A DNA stretch of 32,695 bases, from NCBI GenBank assembly GCA_024641785.1, contig JAHECK010000027.1, positions 1-32,695 of the forward strand. Direction: 5' to 3'. This DNA comes from Flavobacteriales bacterium (GTDB lineage Bacteria; Bacteroidota; Bacteroidia; Flavobacteriales_D; JAHECK01). Every line of letters starts with the position of its first letter. Position 1 is the first letter of the stretch. The position numbers and the translations under genes are program-made. The notes beneath the pieces were generated by a model. That model was not told the origin of the DNA and searched no databases. It saw nothing but the letters and a program-made list of their open reading frames with translations. This document shows positions 15,641 to 24,435 of this stretch, in pieces.

Positions 15641-18193
15641 ATGATTAAAAAATTACCATTTTTCAGGAGTTTATTTTTTGCATTTTCGATGCTGTTTTCG
15701 ATTGCAGCATTTTCTCAGAATACAGCTACTTTAAAAGGAAAAATTAGTGATTCTGATAATAAACCCATTCCACAAGCCTATATATTAACCGACGATTTAA
15801 AATATACCACTTTAAGTGATGAGGAAGGATATTATAACCTGATCATTCCATCAGATACTAGCTTGAGAATTAATTTTTCTCATATCGCTTTTAGTAAGAA
15901 GTCGATCACTGTTAAGCTCAGTCCCGGAGAAGTAAAAGAATTTGATGTGAATTTATTATTTCAGGAAATGCAGGCTGTTGATATTGTAGCCGAAGAATCT
16001 CGAAGTGAAAATCTGCAGCGTATCAATGTGAAAAGTGTGGGTATTCAGCCTTCTGTTTCGGGAGGAATAGAAGGGATGATAAAGAGTACCGGTATTGGTG
16101 TTACTGCCAGAGATGAGTTAAGCGCATCTTATTCTGTTAGAGGAGGAAGTTTCGATGAAAATTTGATTTATGTAAACGGACTTGAAATTTATCGACCGCA
16201 ATTGATCAGAGCAGGCCAGGAGGAAGGATTGAGTTTTATTAATGCGAATTTGGTCGAAAGTGTCAACTTTTCAGCGGGTGGTTATGCTGTAAATTATGGC
16301 GATAAAATGGCATCTGTTCTGGATGTAAAATATCGAAGACCCGAAGCATTAGGTGCATCGGTAACGCTTAGTTTATTGGGAGCCGATCTTAGTGTGGAAG
16401 GGATAAGTAAGAATGAAAAACTGGCAGCTATTATTGGATTTAGGTATAAAACAACACAATATGTGCTTTCTACATTTGATACTAGGGGAGAATATGCTCC
16501 TAATTTTTTAGATCTTCAAACTTACATCAGCTATCGACCAAACCAGAAAACTGAGATCACGTACTTAGGTTATTTGGCAAAAAATAAATATGTTTTTTAT
16601 CCTGAATCCCGATCAACCGAATTAGGTAACTTAAGTGAAGCACTTCGTTTGGATGTTGTACTCGATGGAAAAGAAGAATCTACCTATAATAGTTTTTATA
16701 ATGCTCTTGCCTACAATTATTATTTGCACAAAGATCTGAAGATCAATTTTCAAGGGAGTGTATCTTTAAATGAAGAAGTACAATCCTTCGATGTTTCAGG
16801 CTTTTATATATTAGGTGAGATCGATCGTGAATTTGGTTCAGAAACCTATGGAGATGTGATCGCAAATCGGGGAGTAGGAGCATTTATTGAACACAGTCGT
16901 GATCGACTAAATTCTCAATTATTTACGCTGCAGCATAATGGAACTTATGATTATGCTAACAAACAACTCACTTGGGGTTTGGAGTTTAAGAATGAACAAA
17001 TTCAGGATCATTTAGATGAATGGGTATACCAGGATTCTGCCGGGTATTCTGTTCCACGATATCCTTCCAACCAAATTATTTTAAATGATATCATCAAAGG
17101 AGATAATAACATCAATTCTAATCGTTATATCGCATTTGTAAAAAATTCGTGGGAAGTTGTTAATGGGAGGGAAGATGTAATTGATTTTAATATCGGTGTA
17201 AGAGCGCAATATTGGGATTTTAATGACCAGTTAATGATATCACCTCGCGGATCCATTTCTTATAAACCGAATATTACTCGTGTTAAAAATGATTCAACAG
17301 TGATCCATGATAATATTACTGCTCGATTTGCAGCAGGAGTTTATTATCAACCACCTTTTTACCATGCAATGCGAGATATGAGCGGAAAAATTCCTGAAAA
17401 TGCGGGAAAGATCAATCCTAATATCCGAGCACAACAATCATTACACTTTATATTAGGTCTTGATTATGTATTCTTTATGTTTAAACGACCATTTAAATGG
17501 ACTACAGAGGTCTTTTATAAACCGATGACCGATCTTATCCCTTTCCAAATTGATAACATAAGACTCGAGTATTATGCTACCAATAATTCAGATGGCTATG
17601 CTTATGGTTTGGATATGAAATTGAATGGTGAATTTATTAAGGGAATTGAATCTTTTGTTGGTTTTGGAATCTTAAATAATCAGGAAAATTTAAGGGATGA
17701 TTATTATTATGACTATTATAATGATGAAGGTCAGCAGTTATTTCCTCCAAATAATAACATCGTAGATAGTATTAGAATTGAACCCGGATTTATTCCAAGA
17801 CCCTTCGATCAACGTTTTAGTTTTAATCTGATGTTTCAAGATGAAATGCCGATGTGGCCATCATTTAAAGTGCATTTAAATCTTTCCATTATTACCGGTT
17901 TCCCATATGGACCACCGAACGGCGATCGTTATACTCAAACAGCTAGGAGTTCGCCTTATCGAAGAGTAGATATTGGTTTTTCAAAAACATTTGTAGATCC
18001 GAAAACAGGGAAAACTAAAGGGATGTTCAAGCCTTTTAAAGATGCATGGATCTCGTTAGAGATCTTTAATCTTATCGATATATCAAATACAATTTCATAT
18101 AATTGGGTCGAAGATGTTACGGGAAGAATGTATGCAGTTCCAAACTATTTGACCGGTCGAAGAGTGAATGTAAAATTGCATCTGGCTTTTTAG
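15641..18193 (+). CDS. TonB-dependent outer-membrane receptor
   Basis: An 850-aa outer-membrane receptor that imports a ligand using energy from TonB/ExbBD. It has a signal peptide (1-25), a carboxypeptidase-regulatory-like domain (about 30-108), a plug domain (about 130-230, with SYSVRGGSFDENLIYVNGLEIYRP and FSAGGYAVNYGDKMASVLDV) and a C-terminal barrel ending in LHLAF with a terminal Phe, the usual outer-membrane insertion signal. No SusD-like partner is encoded beside it, so a polysaccharide-utilisation role is not supported and the ligand is unknown. It follows a stand-alone regulatory-domain protein by five bases and precedes an OmpA-family protein by 66 bases in an apparent envelope operon. 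Confidence 0.93.
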   Translation: MIKKLPFFRSLFFAFSMLFSIAAFSQNTATLKGKISDSDNKPIPQAYILTDDLKYTTLSDEEGYYNLIIPSDTSLRINFSHIAFSKKSITVKLSPGEVKEFDVNLLFQEMQAVDIVAEESRSENLQRINVKSVGIQPSVSGGIEGMIKSTGIGVTARDELSASYSVRGGSFDENLIYVNGLEIYRPQLIRAGQEEGLSFINANLVESVNFSAGGYAVNYGDKMASVLDVKYRRPEALGASVTLSLLGADLSVEGISKNEKLAAIIGFRYKTTQYVLSTFDTRGEYAPNFLDLQTYISYRPNQKTEITYLGYLAKNKYVFYPESRSTELGNLSEALRLDVVLDGKEESTYNSFYNALAYNYYLHKDLKINFQGSVSLNEEVQSFDVSGFYILGEIDREFGSETYGDVIANRGVGAFIEHSRDRLNSQLFTLQHNGTYDYANKQLTWGLEFKNEQIQDHLDEWVYQDSAGYSVPRYPSNQIILNDIIKGDNNINSNRYIAFVKNSWEVVNGREDVIDFNIGVRAQYWDFNDQLMISPRGSISYKPNITRVKNDSTVIHDNITARFAAGVYYQPPFYHAMRDMSGKIPENAGKINPNIRAQQSLHFILGLDYVFFMFKRPFKWTTEVFYKPMTDLIPFQIDNIRLEYYATNNSDGYAYGLDMKLNGEFIKGIESFVGFGILNNQENLRDDYYYDYYNDEGQQLFPPNNNIVDSIRIEPGFIPRPFDQRFSFNLMFQDEMPMWPSFKVHLNLSIITGFPYGPPNGDRYTQTARSSPYRRVDIGFSKTFVDPKTGKTKGMFKPFKDAWISLEIFNLIDISNTISYNWVEDVTGRMYAVPNYLTGRRVNVKLHLAF

Positions 18194-18259
18194 GATCGCT
18201 TTTTGTAACTGCTGGGTTTATTGCTCGTATATCTATTTTATCAAAGAAAAATACTTTAA

Positions 18260-20203
18260 ATGAAATTCAAGTTTATCATTTTCCTTTTACTTCTCAGTCC
18301 ATTGACGAATGCTCAGGTAAGTTATCATTCAAGTGATTCTAAAGCAATAAAGTTATTTGAAAAAGGACTTGATGCCTATAATAAAAAGGAAGATGATGAA
18401 GCAATAAAATATTTAGAAAGTGCCCTGGAGAAAGACCCCAAATTTTATGAATGCTGGGATGTGCTTTCACGTTTATATTACGAAAGCGGGAATAAAAAAG
18501 ATGCCTTAATCGCCCTTTATAGAATGGTTGAGATCGAACCTGAAAAGCGACCTTCAGATTGGTATTATATCGCTATTGTAGAAAAGGATGATCAAAATTA
18601 TGAAAAGGCCTTAAACGCTTTTAATACTTACCTCAGTTTTAGAGATTATGATTTAAAGCGAATTGAACTCGCCCAAAGATTGAAAAAGGATTGTGAATTT
18701 GCTTTATGGGCAATAAACAATCCTGTCCCCTATGCGCCGCTAAACTTAGGACCAATGATAAATACAGCAGATCCGGAGTATTTACCCTGTCTTACAGCGG
18801 ATGATCAATTGATCCTGTTTACAAGAAGAATAAATGATGTTATGGCTCCCGAAGGAAAGCAGGATAATTTGTATTATACAGTAAGGGATGAAGAAAAAAA
18901 TTGGCGAATGGCTGTCCCTTTAAAAGGTATAAACAGTGAATTTAATGAAGGAGCAGCTTCGATTTCTGCTAATGGAAACACTCTGGTTTTCACAGCTTGT
19001 GCCTATTATGGTGATTATGGACTCGGAAGAAGAGGACTTGGAAGTTGTGATCTGTTTATTTCGAGTCAAGAAGGAAATGGATGGAGTGCTCCAGAAAATA
19101 TGGGAGAAGAGGTCAATACAGCAAACTGGGAGTCTCAGCCTTCTTTAAGCTCAGATGGAAATACAATCTATTTTATCCGAGCTCCAAAAAAAAGGGATAA
19201 AGATGTAAATCAAGAGATTTTTGTTTCACATCGAAATGAAAATGGAGAATGGTCGAAAGCAGAAAAATTACCTGAAGGAATTAATACACCTTACAAAGAA
19301 GAAACGGTTCTGATCCACCCTGATGGGCATACTTTATATTTTTCAAGTAATGGACATCCGGGAATGGGTGGTCTTGATATTTTTATGAGTCGGATGGATG
19401 AAAATGGAAACTGGGGAGAGGTAAAGAATTTAGGTTATCCGATCAATACACCAAACGACGAAAATTCATTGATGGTTTCAACGAATGGAGAATTGGCCTA
19501 TTTTTCTTCTAATATGGAAGGGGGTTTTGGATCATTTGATATTTATTCATTTGAGCTTTATCCTGAAGCACGTCCAATGGCAGTGACCTATATGAAAGGA
19601 AAAGTATACGATGCACAAACGGAAAAACCGATTAGTGCTAGATTTCAACTTATTGATCTGTCTACAAGTGAGATCATTTACTCTGCATTCACAGAAGCAG
19701 TAAATGGAGAATTTTTAATTCCAATCACCTATGGAAATGATTATGCATTAAATGTAGAAAAAGAAGGATATCTTTTCTTTTCAGAAAATTTTGAGCTAAC
19801 TAATAATGTAGAAGGGGAACCATTTTTTATGAATGTTCCTTTAATGAAAATTGAAGTAGGGTCTGAATTGATATTAAGAAATGTCTTTTTCGAAACAGAT
19901 ATGTATGATTTAAAACCTGAATCAAAAGTTGAATTGGATAAATTAATTGCTTTTCTAAACGGAAATCCCGCAGTGAAAATTGAGATCGACGGACATACAG
20001 ATAATCAAGGGAATGAATCTCATAATAAAAGCCTTTCAACGGAACGTGCTAAATCGGTTTATACTTACTTGGTAGATAAAGGAATTTCAGGAGACAGACT
20101 AACTTACAAAGGCTTTGCATCACAAAATCCGATTGCGGATAATGATACTGAAGAAGGGAGAGCCAGAAATAGGAGAACTTCCATTCAAATCATTGCTAAG
20201 TAA
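18260..20203 (+). CDS. TPR-PD40-CRD-OmpA protein (PorE-like architecture)
   Basis: A 647-aa exported protein anchoring outer membrane or envelope complexes to peptidoglycan. After a signal peptide (1-18, no lipobox Cys) come TPR helices (about 28-145), a PD40/WD40-like propeller (about 160-435; repeated SxDGNTIYF, HPDGHTLYFSSN and GLDIFMS-type blades), a carboxypeptidase-regulatory-like domain (about 445-520) and an OmpA C-terminal domain (about 535-647) with FFETDMYDLKP, IEIDGHTDNQGN and GRARNRRTSI. This is the domain order described for PorE, the peptidoglycan-linked T9SS component of Porphyromonas gingivalis. PorE is a lipoprotein and this protein is not, and paralogs with this layout are common in Bacteroidota, so a T9SS role is only a possibility. 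Confidence 0.88.
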   Translation: MKFKFIIFLLLLSPLTNAQVSYHSSDSKAIKLFEKGLDAYNKKEDDEAIKYLESALEKDPKFYECWDVLSRLYYESGNKKDALIALYRMVEIEPEKRPSDWYYIAIVEKDDQNYEKALNAFNTYLSFRDYDLKRIELAQRLKKDCEFALWAINNPVPYAPLNLGPMINTADPEYLPCLTADDQLILFTRRINDVMAPEGKQDNLYYTVRDEEKNWRMAVPLKGINSEFNEGAASISANGNTLVFTACAYYGDYGLGRRGLGSCDLFISSQEGNGWSAPENMGEEVNTANWESQPSLSSDGNTIYFIRAPKKRDKDVNQEIFVSHRNENGEWSKAEKLPEGINTPYKEETVLIHPDGHTLYFSSNGHPGMGGLDIFMSRMDENGNWGEVKNLGYPINTPNDENSLMVSTNGELAYFSSNMEGGFGSFDIYSFELYPEARPMAVTYMKGKVYDAQTEKPISARFQLIDLSTSEIIYSAFTEAVNGEFLIPITYGNDYALNVEKEGYLFFSENFELTNNVEGEPFFMNVPLMKIEVGSELILRNVFFETDMYDLKPESKVELDKLIAFLNGNPAVKIEIDGHTDNQGNESHNKSLSTERAKSVYTYLVDKGISGDRLTYKGFASQNPIADNDTEEGRARNRRTSIQIIAK

Positions 20204-20222
20204 AAGTTAAACTGTATTTTTG
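20193..20222 (+). promoter_or_regulatory. Promoter of the 20248-21671 gene pair
   Basis: TTG (20193-20195), 19 bases, then TATTTTTG (20215-20222), an exact match to the Bacteroidota consensus. It overlaps the last codons of the OmpA-family gene and predicts transcription from about 20226, a leader of roughly 20 bases. Confidence 0.65.
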
Positions 20223-20247
20223 GAATTGAATTTGGCTTGATTCATAA

Positions 20248-20655
20248 ATGAAAAAATTATTCTTTTCTTGGTTTTTCTCTTTGCTAAGTATGATCTCATT
20301 ATCGTACCTGTGGCATGGCGTCATTTTGAATGATCTAAGAAATGTTAACTACCCTCATTGGTATTTCTTTTTACTCCTACTTTTAGTTTATAGCATCGTT
20401 TCTTTTATAATGACCGTTGGATTTAATTATTCGAATAGTAATAAGAATGGTCCTTTTAAAGGATTTCTTGGAGGGGCAGCTTTCGGGTTTTTCCTATATC
20501 TGGTAGCTTTTACCCTAGGTGTTTCTTTCAAATCAGGAGAAACAAAACATGTAGTAGTCGATTTTATTTGGCAAATGATAGAGCAGGGAATCGGCGGATT
20601 AGTTGTTGCCTATGTATTTTCTATTGCTTATCGCATCGAAGCCGCTTTGGAATGA
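20248..20655 (+). CDS. Small four-helix membrane protein, unknown function
   Basis: A 135-aa integral membrane protein with about four predicted helices (roughly residues 4-24, 38-60, 70-95 and 106-130) and a Gly-rich third helix (FKGFLGGAAFGFFLYL). I do not recognise the family. Its stop overlaps the start of the next gene as ATGA (20652-20655), which suggests translational coupling, and its own promoter lies just upstream. Bacteroidota-like codon use and clean membrane topology make it a real gene. Function cannot be assigned. Confidence 0.75.
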   Translation: MKKLFFSWFFSLLSMISLSYLWHGVILNDLRNVNYPHWYFFLLLLLVYSIVSFIMTVGFNYSNSNKNGPFKGFLGGAAFGFFLYLVAFTLGVSFKSGETKHVVVDFIWQMIEQGIGGLVVAYVFSIAYRIEAALE

Positions 20656-21671
20656 ATGGCCGGCTTCTCATTTTCACTTTACTTTCATTTATTCTGGTTT
20701 GGAGTAGCTGTTCAACTAAAAGAATTGCGCGCGTCGCTTTAAGAAGCATTGAACCCTCCTACGATTTCACACTTGATAGCGTTCCAAATGCCCCTGATTA
20801 CTCTACCAATTCAAACTGGTTCTTATTTGAAAAGGAAGGCAAAAGCGAGATGGATGTGTTCTTTATTCATCCTACAACCTATAAGAAGGCTGCTAATTGG
20901 AATCAGCCATTGGTTGATAGTATTATTTATGAAATAACTATCAGAAAATCAATTGATGTTCAGGCTCGATTATTCGATACCATCGCTAATGTGTATGCAC
21001 CCCGTTATCGTCAGGCTACTTTTTATTCTTTTTTTGATGCGGATAGCAATGGGGTCCAAGCATTGAATATTGCTTATGGTGATGTGAAAAATGCCTTCCT
21101 GTATTATATGAACCATCAAAATAAAAATAAACCCATCGTCATTGCTGGTCATAGTCAGGGTTCATATTTAGCAATGCGCTTATTAAAGGATAAGGAAGTG
21201 CAGGAAGAAATAGGAGATAAATTGGTAGTGGCCTACCTGATCGGATGGGCTGTATTGGAAACGGATCTATCGGAAATACCCTATCCTTTTTGCCAGGATT
21301 CACTGGAATTATCCTGCTTGACCAGTTGGAATTCACAAAAAGCACATTCCATTTTTTCTATGAGAGAATATGCAAATGGAGTGAAAATGTATAGTACAAA
21401 TCCTTTGAGCTGGACAATTGATGAAAATTATTATGGTCCTTCCTATAATTTAGGTGCAATGATATTAAATGGAGATAGTCTGATCTATCGTCCGCATTAT
21501 ATTGGAGCAAGAAATTATAAAGGCATTCTGGCAATTGATCGACCAAAGGAGAAAGGCACATTGAATATTAGAAGGCATAGTGGGAATTATCATATTTATG
21601 ATGTGGCTTTCTTTTATCGAAATATCCAGCAGAATGCCTTGTTGCGGAAGCGGGTGTATTTGACTAAGTAG
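20652..21671 (+). CDS. DUF3089 lipoprotein, predicted alpha/beta hydrolase
   Basis: A 339-aa protein of the DUF3089 family (alpha/beta-hydrolase fold). The frame is open upstream to 20568, but ATG 20652 is preferred: it starts a lipoprotein signal (FTLLSFILVWSSC, lipid-bearing Cys20) and overlaps the previous stop as ATGA. DUF3089 hallmarks are DVFFIHPTTY (68-77), VYAPRYRQATFYSFFD (114-129) and the nucleophile elbow AGHSQGS with Ser168. Later features include a Trp/Asn-rich segment (TSWNSQKAHSIF) and a final HIYDVAFFYRNI in which the His or Asp may complete a triad. Activity is unknown; an esterase or lipase on the outer face of the envelope is likely. Coupled to a four-helix membrane protein. 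Confidence 0.88.
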   Translation: MNGRLLIFTLLSFILVWSSCSTKRIARVALRSIEPSYDFTLDSVPNAPDYSTNSNWFLFEKEGKSEMDVFFIHPTTYKKAANWNQPLVDSIIYEITIRKSIDVQARLFDTIANVYAPRYRQATFYSFFDADSNGVQALNIAYGDVKNAFLYYMNHQNKNKPIVIAGHSQGSYLAMRLLKDKEVQEEIGDKLVVAYLIGWAVLETDLSEIPYPFCQDSLELSCLTSWNSQKAHSIFSMREYANGVKMYSTNPLSWTIDENYYGPSYNLGAMILNGDSLIYRPHYIGARNYKGILAIDRPKEKGTLNIRRHSGNYHIYDVAFFYRNIQQNALLRKRVYLTK

Positions 21672-21790
21672 GAAGTTGGAAGTGGGGAGTAAGAAACAAA
21701 AAAAACCTGTATGTCCCTGATATAGATTGATATATTAAACCTATTAAAATGGATATTATCTAAGCTATTTTATAAATCTCTTCTTTTTAT

Positions 21791-21908
21791 AACCACAATG
21801 ATACAAAGTAGGCTCTGAGTGCACTAAGAGACTTCTATAGATGAATTTAAAACTAAAAGCTTTTATAATACTTGTGACCTCAGAGCCTACTTGGCGACCT
21901 TTGTGGTT
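21791..21908. repeat. Imperfect inverted-repeat element, about 118 bp
   Basis: Left arm 21791-21828 and right arm 21871-21908 (38 bases each) are imperfect reverse complements. They start with AACCACAA, share an uninterrupted AAGTAGGCTCTGAG core, and end in CACTAAG/CTTGTGAC-type sequence. The central 42 bases are AT-rich and contain AAAAGCTTTT. The end sequence (CCTTTGTGGTT) resembles short dispersed intergenic repeats I recall from several environmental bacteria. There is no coding potential. It could fold as a long hairpin in RNA, or be a miniature mobile element; neither is proven. Confidence 0.6.
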
Positions 21909-22040
21909 AATTTGATAAAAACCATCCATTTAAACTAGTAAACTCTATTCTGGGATTGTCTATTACTTCGTACTACTCGCTCCGTTCTTCCAACCTTATA
22001 CATTTTGGACTTTTTCTATACTCGAATGCTACAACTATAA

Positions 22041-22074
22041 AACAAAAAAAAGCCCTGACATTTCTGCCAGGGCT
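22041..22074 (-). terminator. Terminator of the three-repeat T9SS cargo gene
   Basis: On the minus strand AGCCCTG (22074-22068) pairs with CAGGGCT (22057-22051), the stem extended by two further pairs past one mismatch, with a GAAA loop. A T-rich tail follows (22050-22041). It lies 20 bases after the stop at 22095. Confidence 0.85.
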
Positions 22075-22094
22075 CTTCAAATTATTTAATAATC

Positions 22095-24251
22095 TTAGTG
22101 TTGAACTACGATTCTTTTAGTAATTACTTGAGAAGCATTTTCTAATTGAATAAGGTAGATACCTTCATTAAGATCAGAAGTATTTACTTCGATCAGTCCG
22201 CTATTAACAACGCGTTGAACATTCATTACTTCTTGTCCGGCTGCATTATACACATGAAGATTAACTTCTTCATTAATGTCGTTCATAATATAAACAACAT
22301 CGTTTGCAGGGTTAGGATAGATACTTAATTGAGTATCGAAGTTCTCAGCAACAGTTAAACCGGTTTCAGCATTTTTTGCGTAGAAATCATCTACGTAAAA
22401 ATGTGAAGCTGCATCAGGAGGATAGATATCCATTACAGCTAATTGGTTTGTACCATCAGCTCCTTGAGAAGTTAAACTCCACTGCCATTCATGTACCATT
22501 TCGCCGGCTACATAGTAAGCAGCATAGTCATTGGTCATGTCAACATAAAACATAACATCGATCCATGTATCCAAGTCATAAGTAAAAGTTGCAGCATCCG
22601 CTCCACCGGCACTTAATGTCCCTGTTCCATCGCTTAGGAAATACGTTTCTAATGCCCATTGGTAAACATTGCCAACATTATCAAACTCATGCATTAAGTT
22701 CAAATATCCATTACCGTCTGCAGGAACATACATTTTCATTCCAATTTCAACAGCACCTGAAGTTAAGTTTCCAAATGGATAAACAAGGTCAGTTCCAACG
22801 CCTCCAAATAATTCCATTGAATTCTCACCACTGAAAGACATCATATCTGTAACATAGGTATCCTCACTAGTTCCGGGAGCATCACTCCAAGTTGACCAAG
22901 CTGGGTTACCAACAGCAACATATTGTCCTGAATAGAAAGCAGCACAATCTTCTACTTCGATATCATCAGCCATCATTCCAACCAATTCTTGCATATAAAA
23001 GTTATCTATATAATATGAAGGGTTAGCAGAACCTGCAGGGTAGAGATCCATTACGGCTAGTTGATTTAAACCAGCTGAGCCATTTGCATCATTTAAACTC
23101 CATTGCCAATCACCCATTTTCATTCCATTTACATAGAATTTCACATTATCATTATCCATATCGATCACATATTTGATCGTATTCCATGCATCTTCCATAT
23201 AGTCGAATGGATAATCTGTGTTTCCACCAGATTGAACTGCAGTACCATCACCGTTGAAAACGGTTTCAAGGGCCCATTGGTAAACAGCTCCATCAAAACT
23301 ATGCATTAGGTTGTAATAAGCACCCATACCTGCATCAACATAAATATCGAAAGATAATTCATAGCGTCCTTCTGTAAGGTTTCCAAAGTGATAAACAAGA
23401 TCAGTACTGGCTTCAGAAAGGTAAATAGAGTTCAGACCAGCAGCCATAGTATTAGATATTACAGCATCTTCTGCAGATCCCGGATCTTCAGACCAAGTAG
23501 TCCAAGGTGCTCCAAGGCTTAAAGCAGCAGGTGCTCCAGGCATACCGTTTTCCATTGTAGCAGCAAGCACAGATTTAGCTTCAATTCTACTAAAGGTAAC
23601 ATCATCAACATAATACTCGCAAGCTAAGCCGGCTGGAGAATAAGCAAAGAAATCAATTCCTCCTAAAGAATTCAAACCTGCATTACCAGTCGTTCCATCG
23701 ATACTCCACTGCCAACCATGAACCAATTCATTATTGATATGTAAAACTGCAGTATCTGCATCAAGTGATATGATGTAATCAATTTTAGTCCATTCACCTG
23801 TATTATAGGCAAATGGGTAGTCAGTTCCACCTAAAGAAAGGTAACCTGTACTATCATCGCTAAAGAATACATCACCACCCCATTGAACACCAGGAGTTGC
23901 TTCTTTTTGTAAATTAAAATAGCCACCCATTCCTTGAGCAACCATGAATTTTAAAGTCACTTGAAAAGTTCCTTTTTCCCATGAACCCATATCAAGAATA
24001 AGATCGGTAGAACCACCACCATCAGGACCGGTTACAATAAAACAGTTACTTCCGCTAACTGCAGTTACGGAATCGATAACAAAAGCATCTTCACCTGTTC
24101 CTGGACTGTTTGTCCATGTTGTAAAATCATCTGCTTGAACTGCCACATAATCATTTGCGGTGTAGCTGTCGAAGTTTTCAGAGATTAAATTTTGAGCGTT
24201 TAATCCAACACCCATAGCCATAACACTGGCAAATAGTAATAATTTTTTCAT
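22095..24251 (-). CDS. T9SS type A cargo with three lectin-like repeats
   Basis: A 718-aa secreted protein. It has a signal peptide (1-19, cut before Q20), three homologous units of about 170-200 residues (about 24-222, 249-420 and 432-625) and a type A T9SS sorting domain (about 641-718; SIYPNPANDVVYI, VYNAAGQEVMN, NEGIYLIQL, KRIVVQH). Each unit carries TTW or STW followed by (S/T)xxPG(T/S)xED, a central strand with YFNL/YYNL/YLNL, WQWS, and an end (F/Y)Y(V/I)D(D/N)(V/F), the layout of a concanavalin/laminin-G-like jelly roll. The repeats are Asp/Tyr/Trp-rich and may bind carbohydrate; that is inference. No enzyme domain is visible. Surface or secreted location follows from the sorting domain. 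Own terminator; no clear promoter seen in the AT-rich upstream region. Confidence 0.87.
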   Translation of the reverse strand: MKKLLLFASVMAMGVGLNAQNLISENFDSYTANDYVAVQADDFTTWTNSPGTGEDAFVIDSVTAVSGSNCFIVTGPDGGGSTDLILDMGSWEKGTFQVTLKFMVAQGMGGYFNLQKEATPGVQWGGDVFFSDDSTGYLSLGGTDYPFAYNTGEWTKIDYIISLDADTAVLHINNELVHGWQWSIDGTTGNAGLNSLGGIDFFAYSPAGLACEYYVDDVTFSRIEAKSVLAATMENGMPGAPAALSLGAPWTTWSEDPGSAEDAVISNTMAAGLNSIYLSEASTDLVYHFGNLTEGRYELSFDIYVDAGMGAYYNLMHSFDGAVYQWALETVFNGDGTAVQSGGNTDYPFDYMEDAWNTIKYVIDMDNDNVKFYVNGMKMGDWQWSLNDANGSAGLNQLAVMDLYPAGSANPSYYIDNFYMQELVGMMADDIEVEDCAAFYSGQYVAVGNPAWSTWSDAPGTSEDTYVTDMMSFSGENSMELFGGVGTDLVYPFGNLTSGAVEIGMKMYVPADGNGYLNLMHEFDNVGNVYQWALETYFLSDGTGTLSAGGADAATFTYDLDTWIDVMFYVDMTNDYAAYYVAGEMVHEWQWSLTSQGADGTNQLAVMDIYPPDAASHFYVDDFYAKNAETGLTVAENFDTQLSIYPNPANDVVYIMNDINEEVNLHVYNAAGQEVMNVQRVVNSGLIEVNTSDLNEGIYLIQLENASQVITKRIVVQH

Positions 24252-24435
24252 ATTTATAAAAGTTTATAGTTCCGTCTAATATAAATAAAAATATATTAAT
24301 ATATAAAAGAGAAAATTTCATTTTCTAACACTATCTTACGAATAAGTTAAATTTGACCTTCTTATCTTATTATAAACATTTTAAAATCAGTAGTATATAA
24401 TATTTAAGGGTGTTTTTGGAGTTAAAATGTAATGG

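Larger units (their letters stand above)
21672..22094. other. Noncoding stretch with repeat element and terminator
   Basis: No gene is supported. Just after the DUF3089 stop is a short purine-rich run with the repeated unit GGAAGT(T/G)GG; a CTTCCAAC complement recurs near 21993-22000. In the middle is a ~118-bp inverted-repeat element (21791-21908), and at the right end the terminator of the minus-strand gene that follows. The rest is AT-rich with frequent stops in all frames. Confidence 0.6.
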
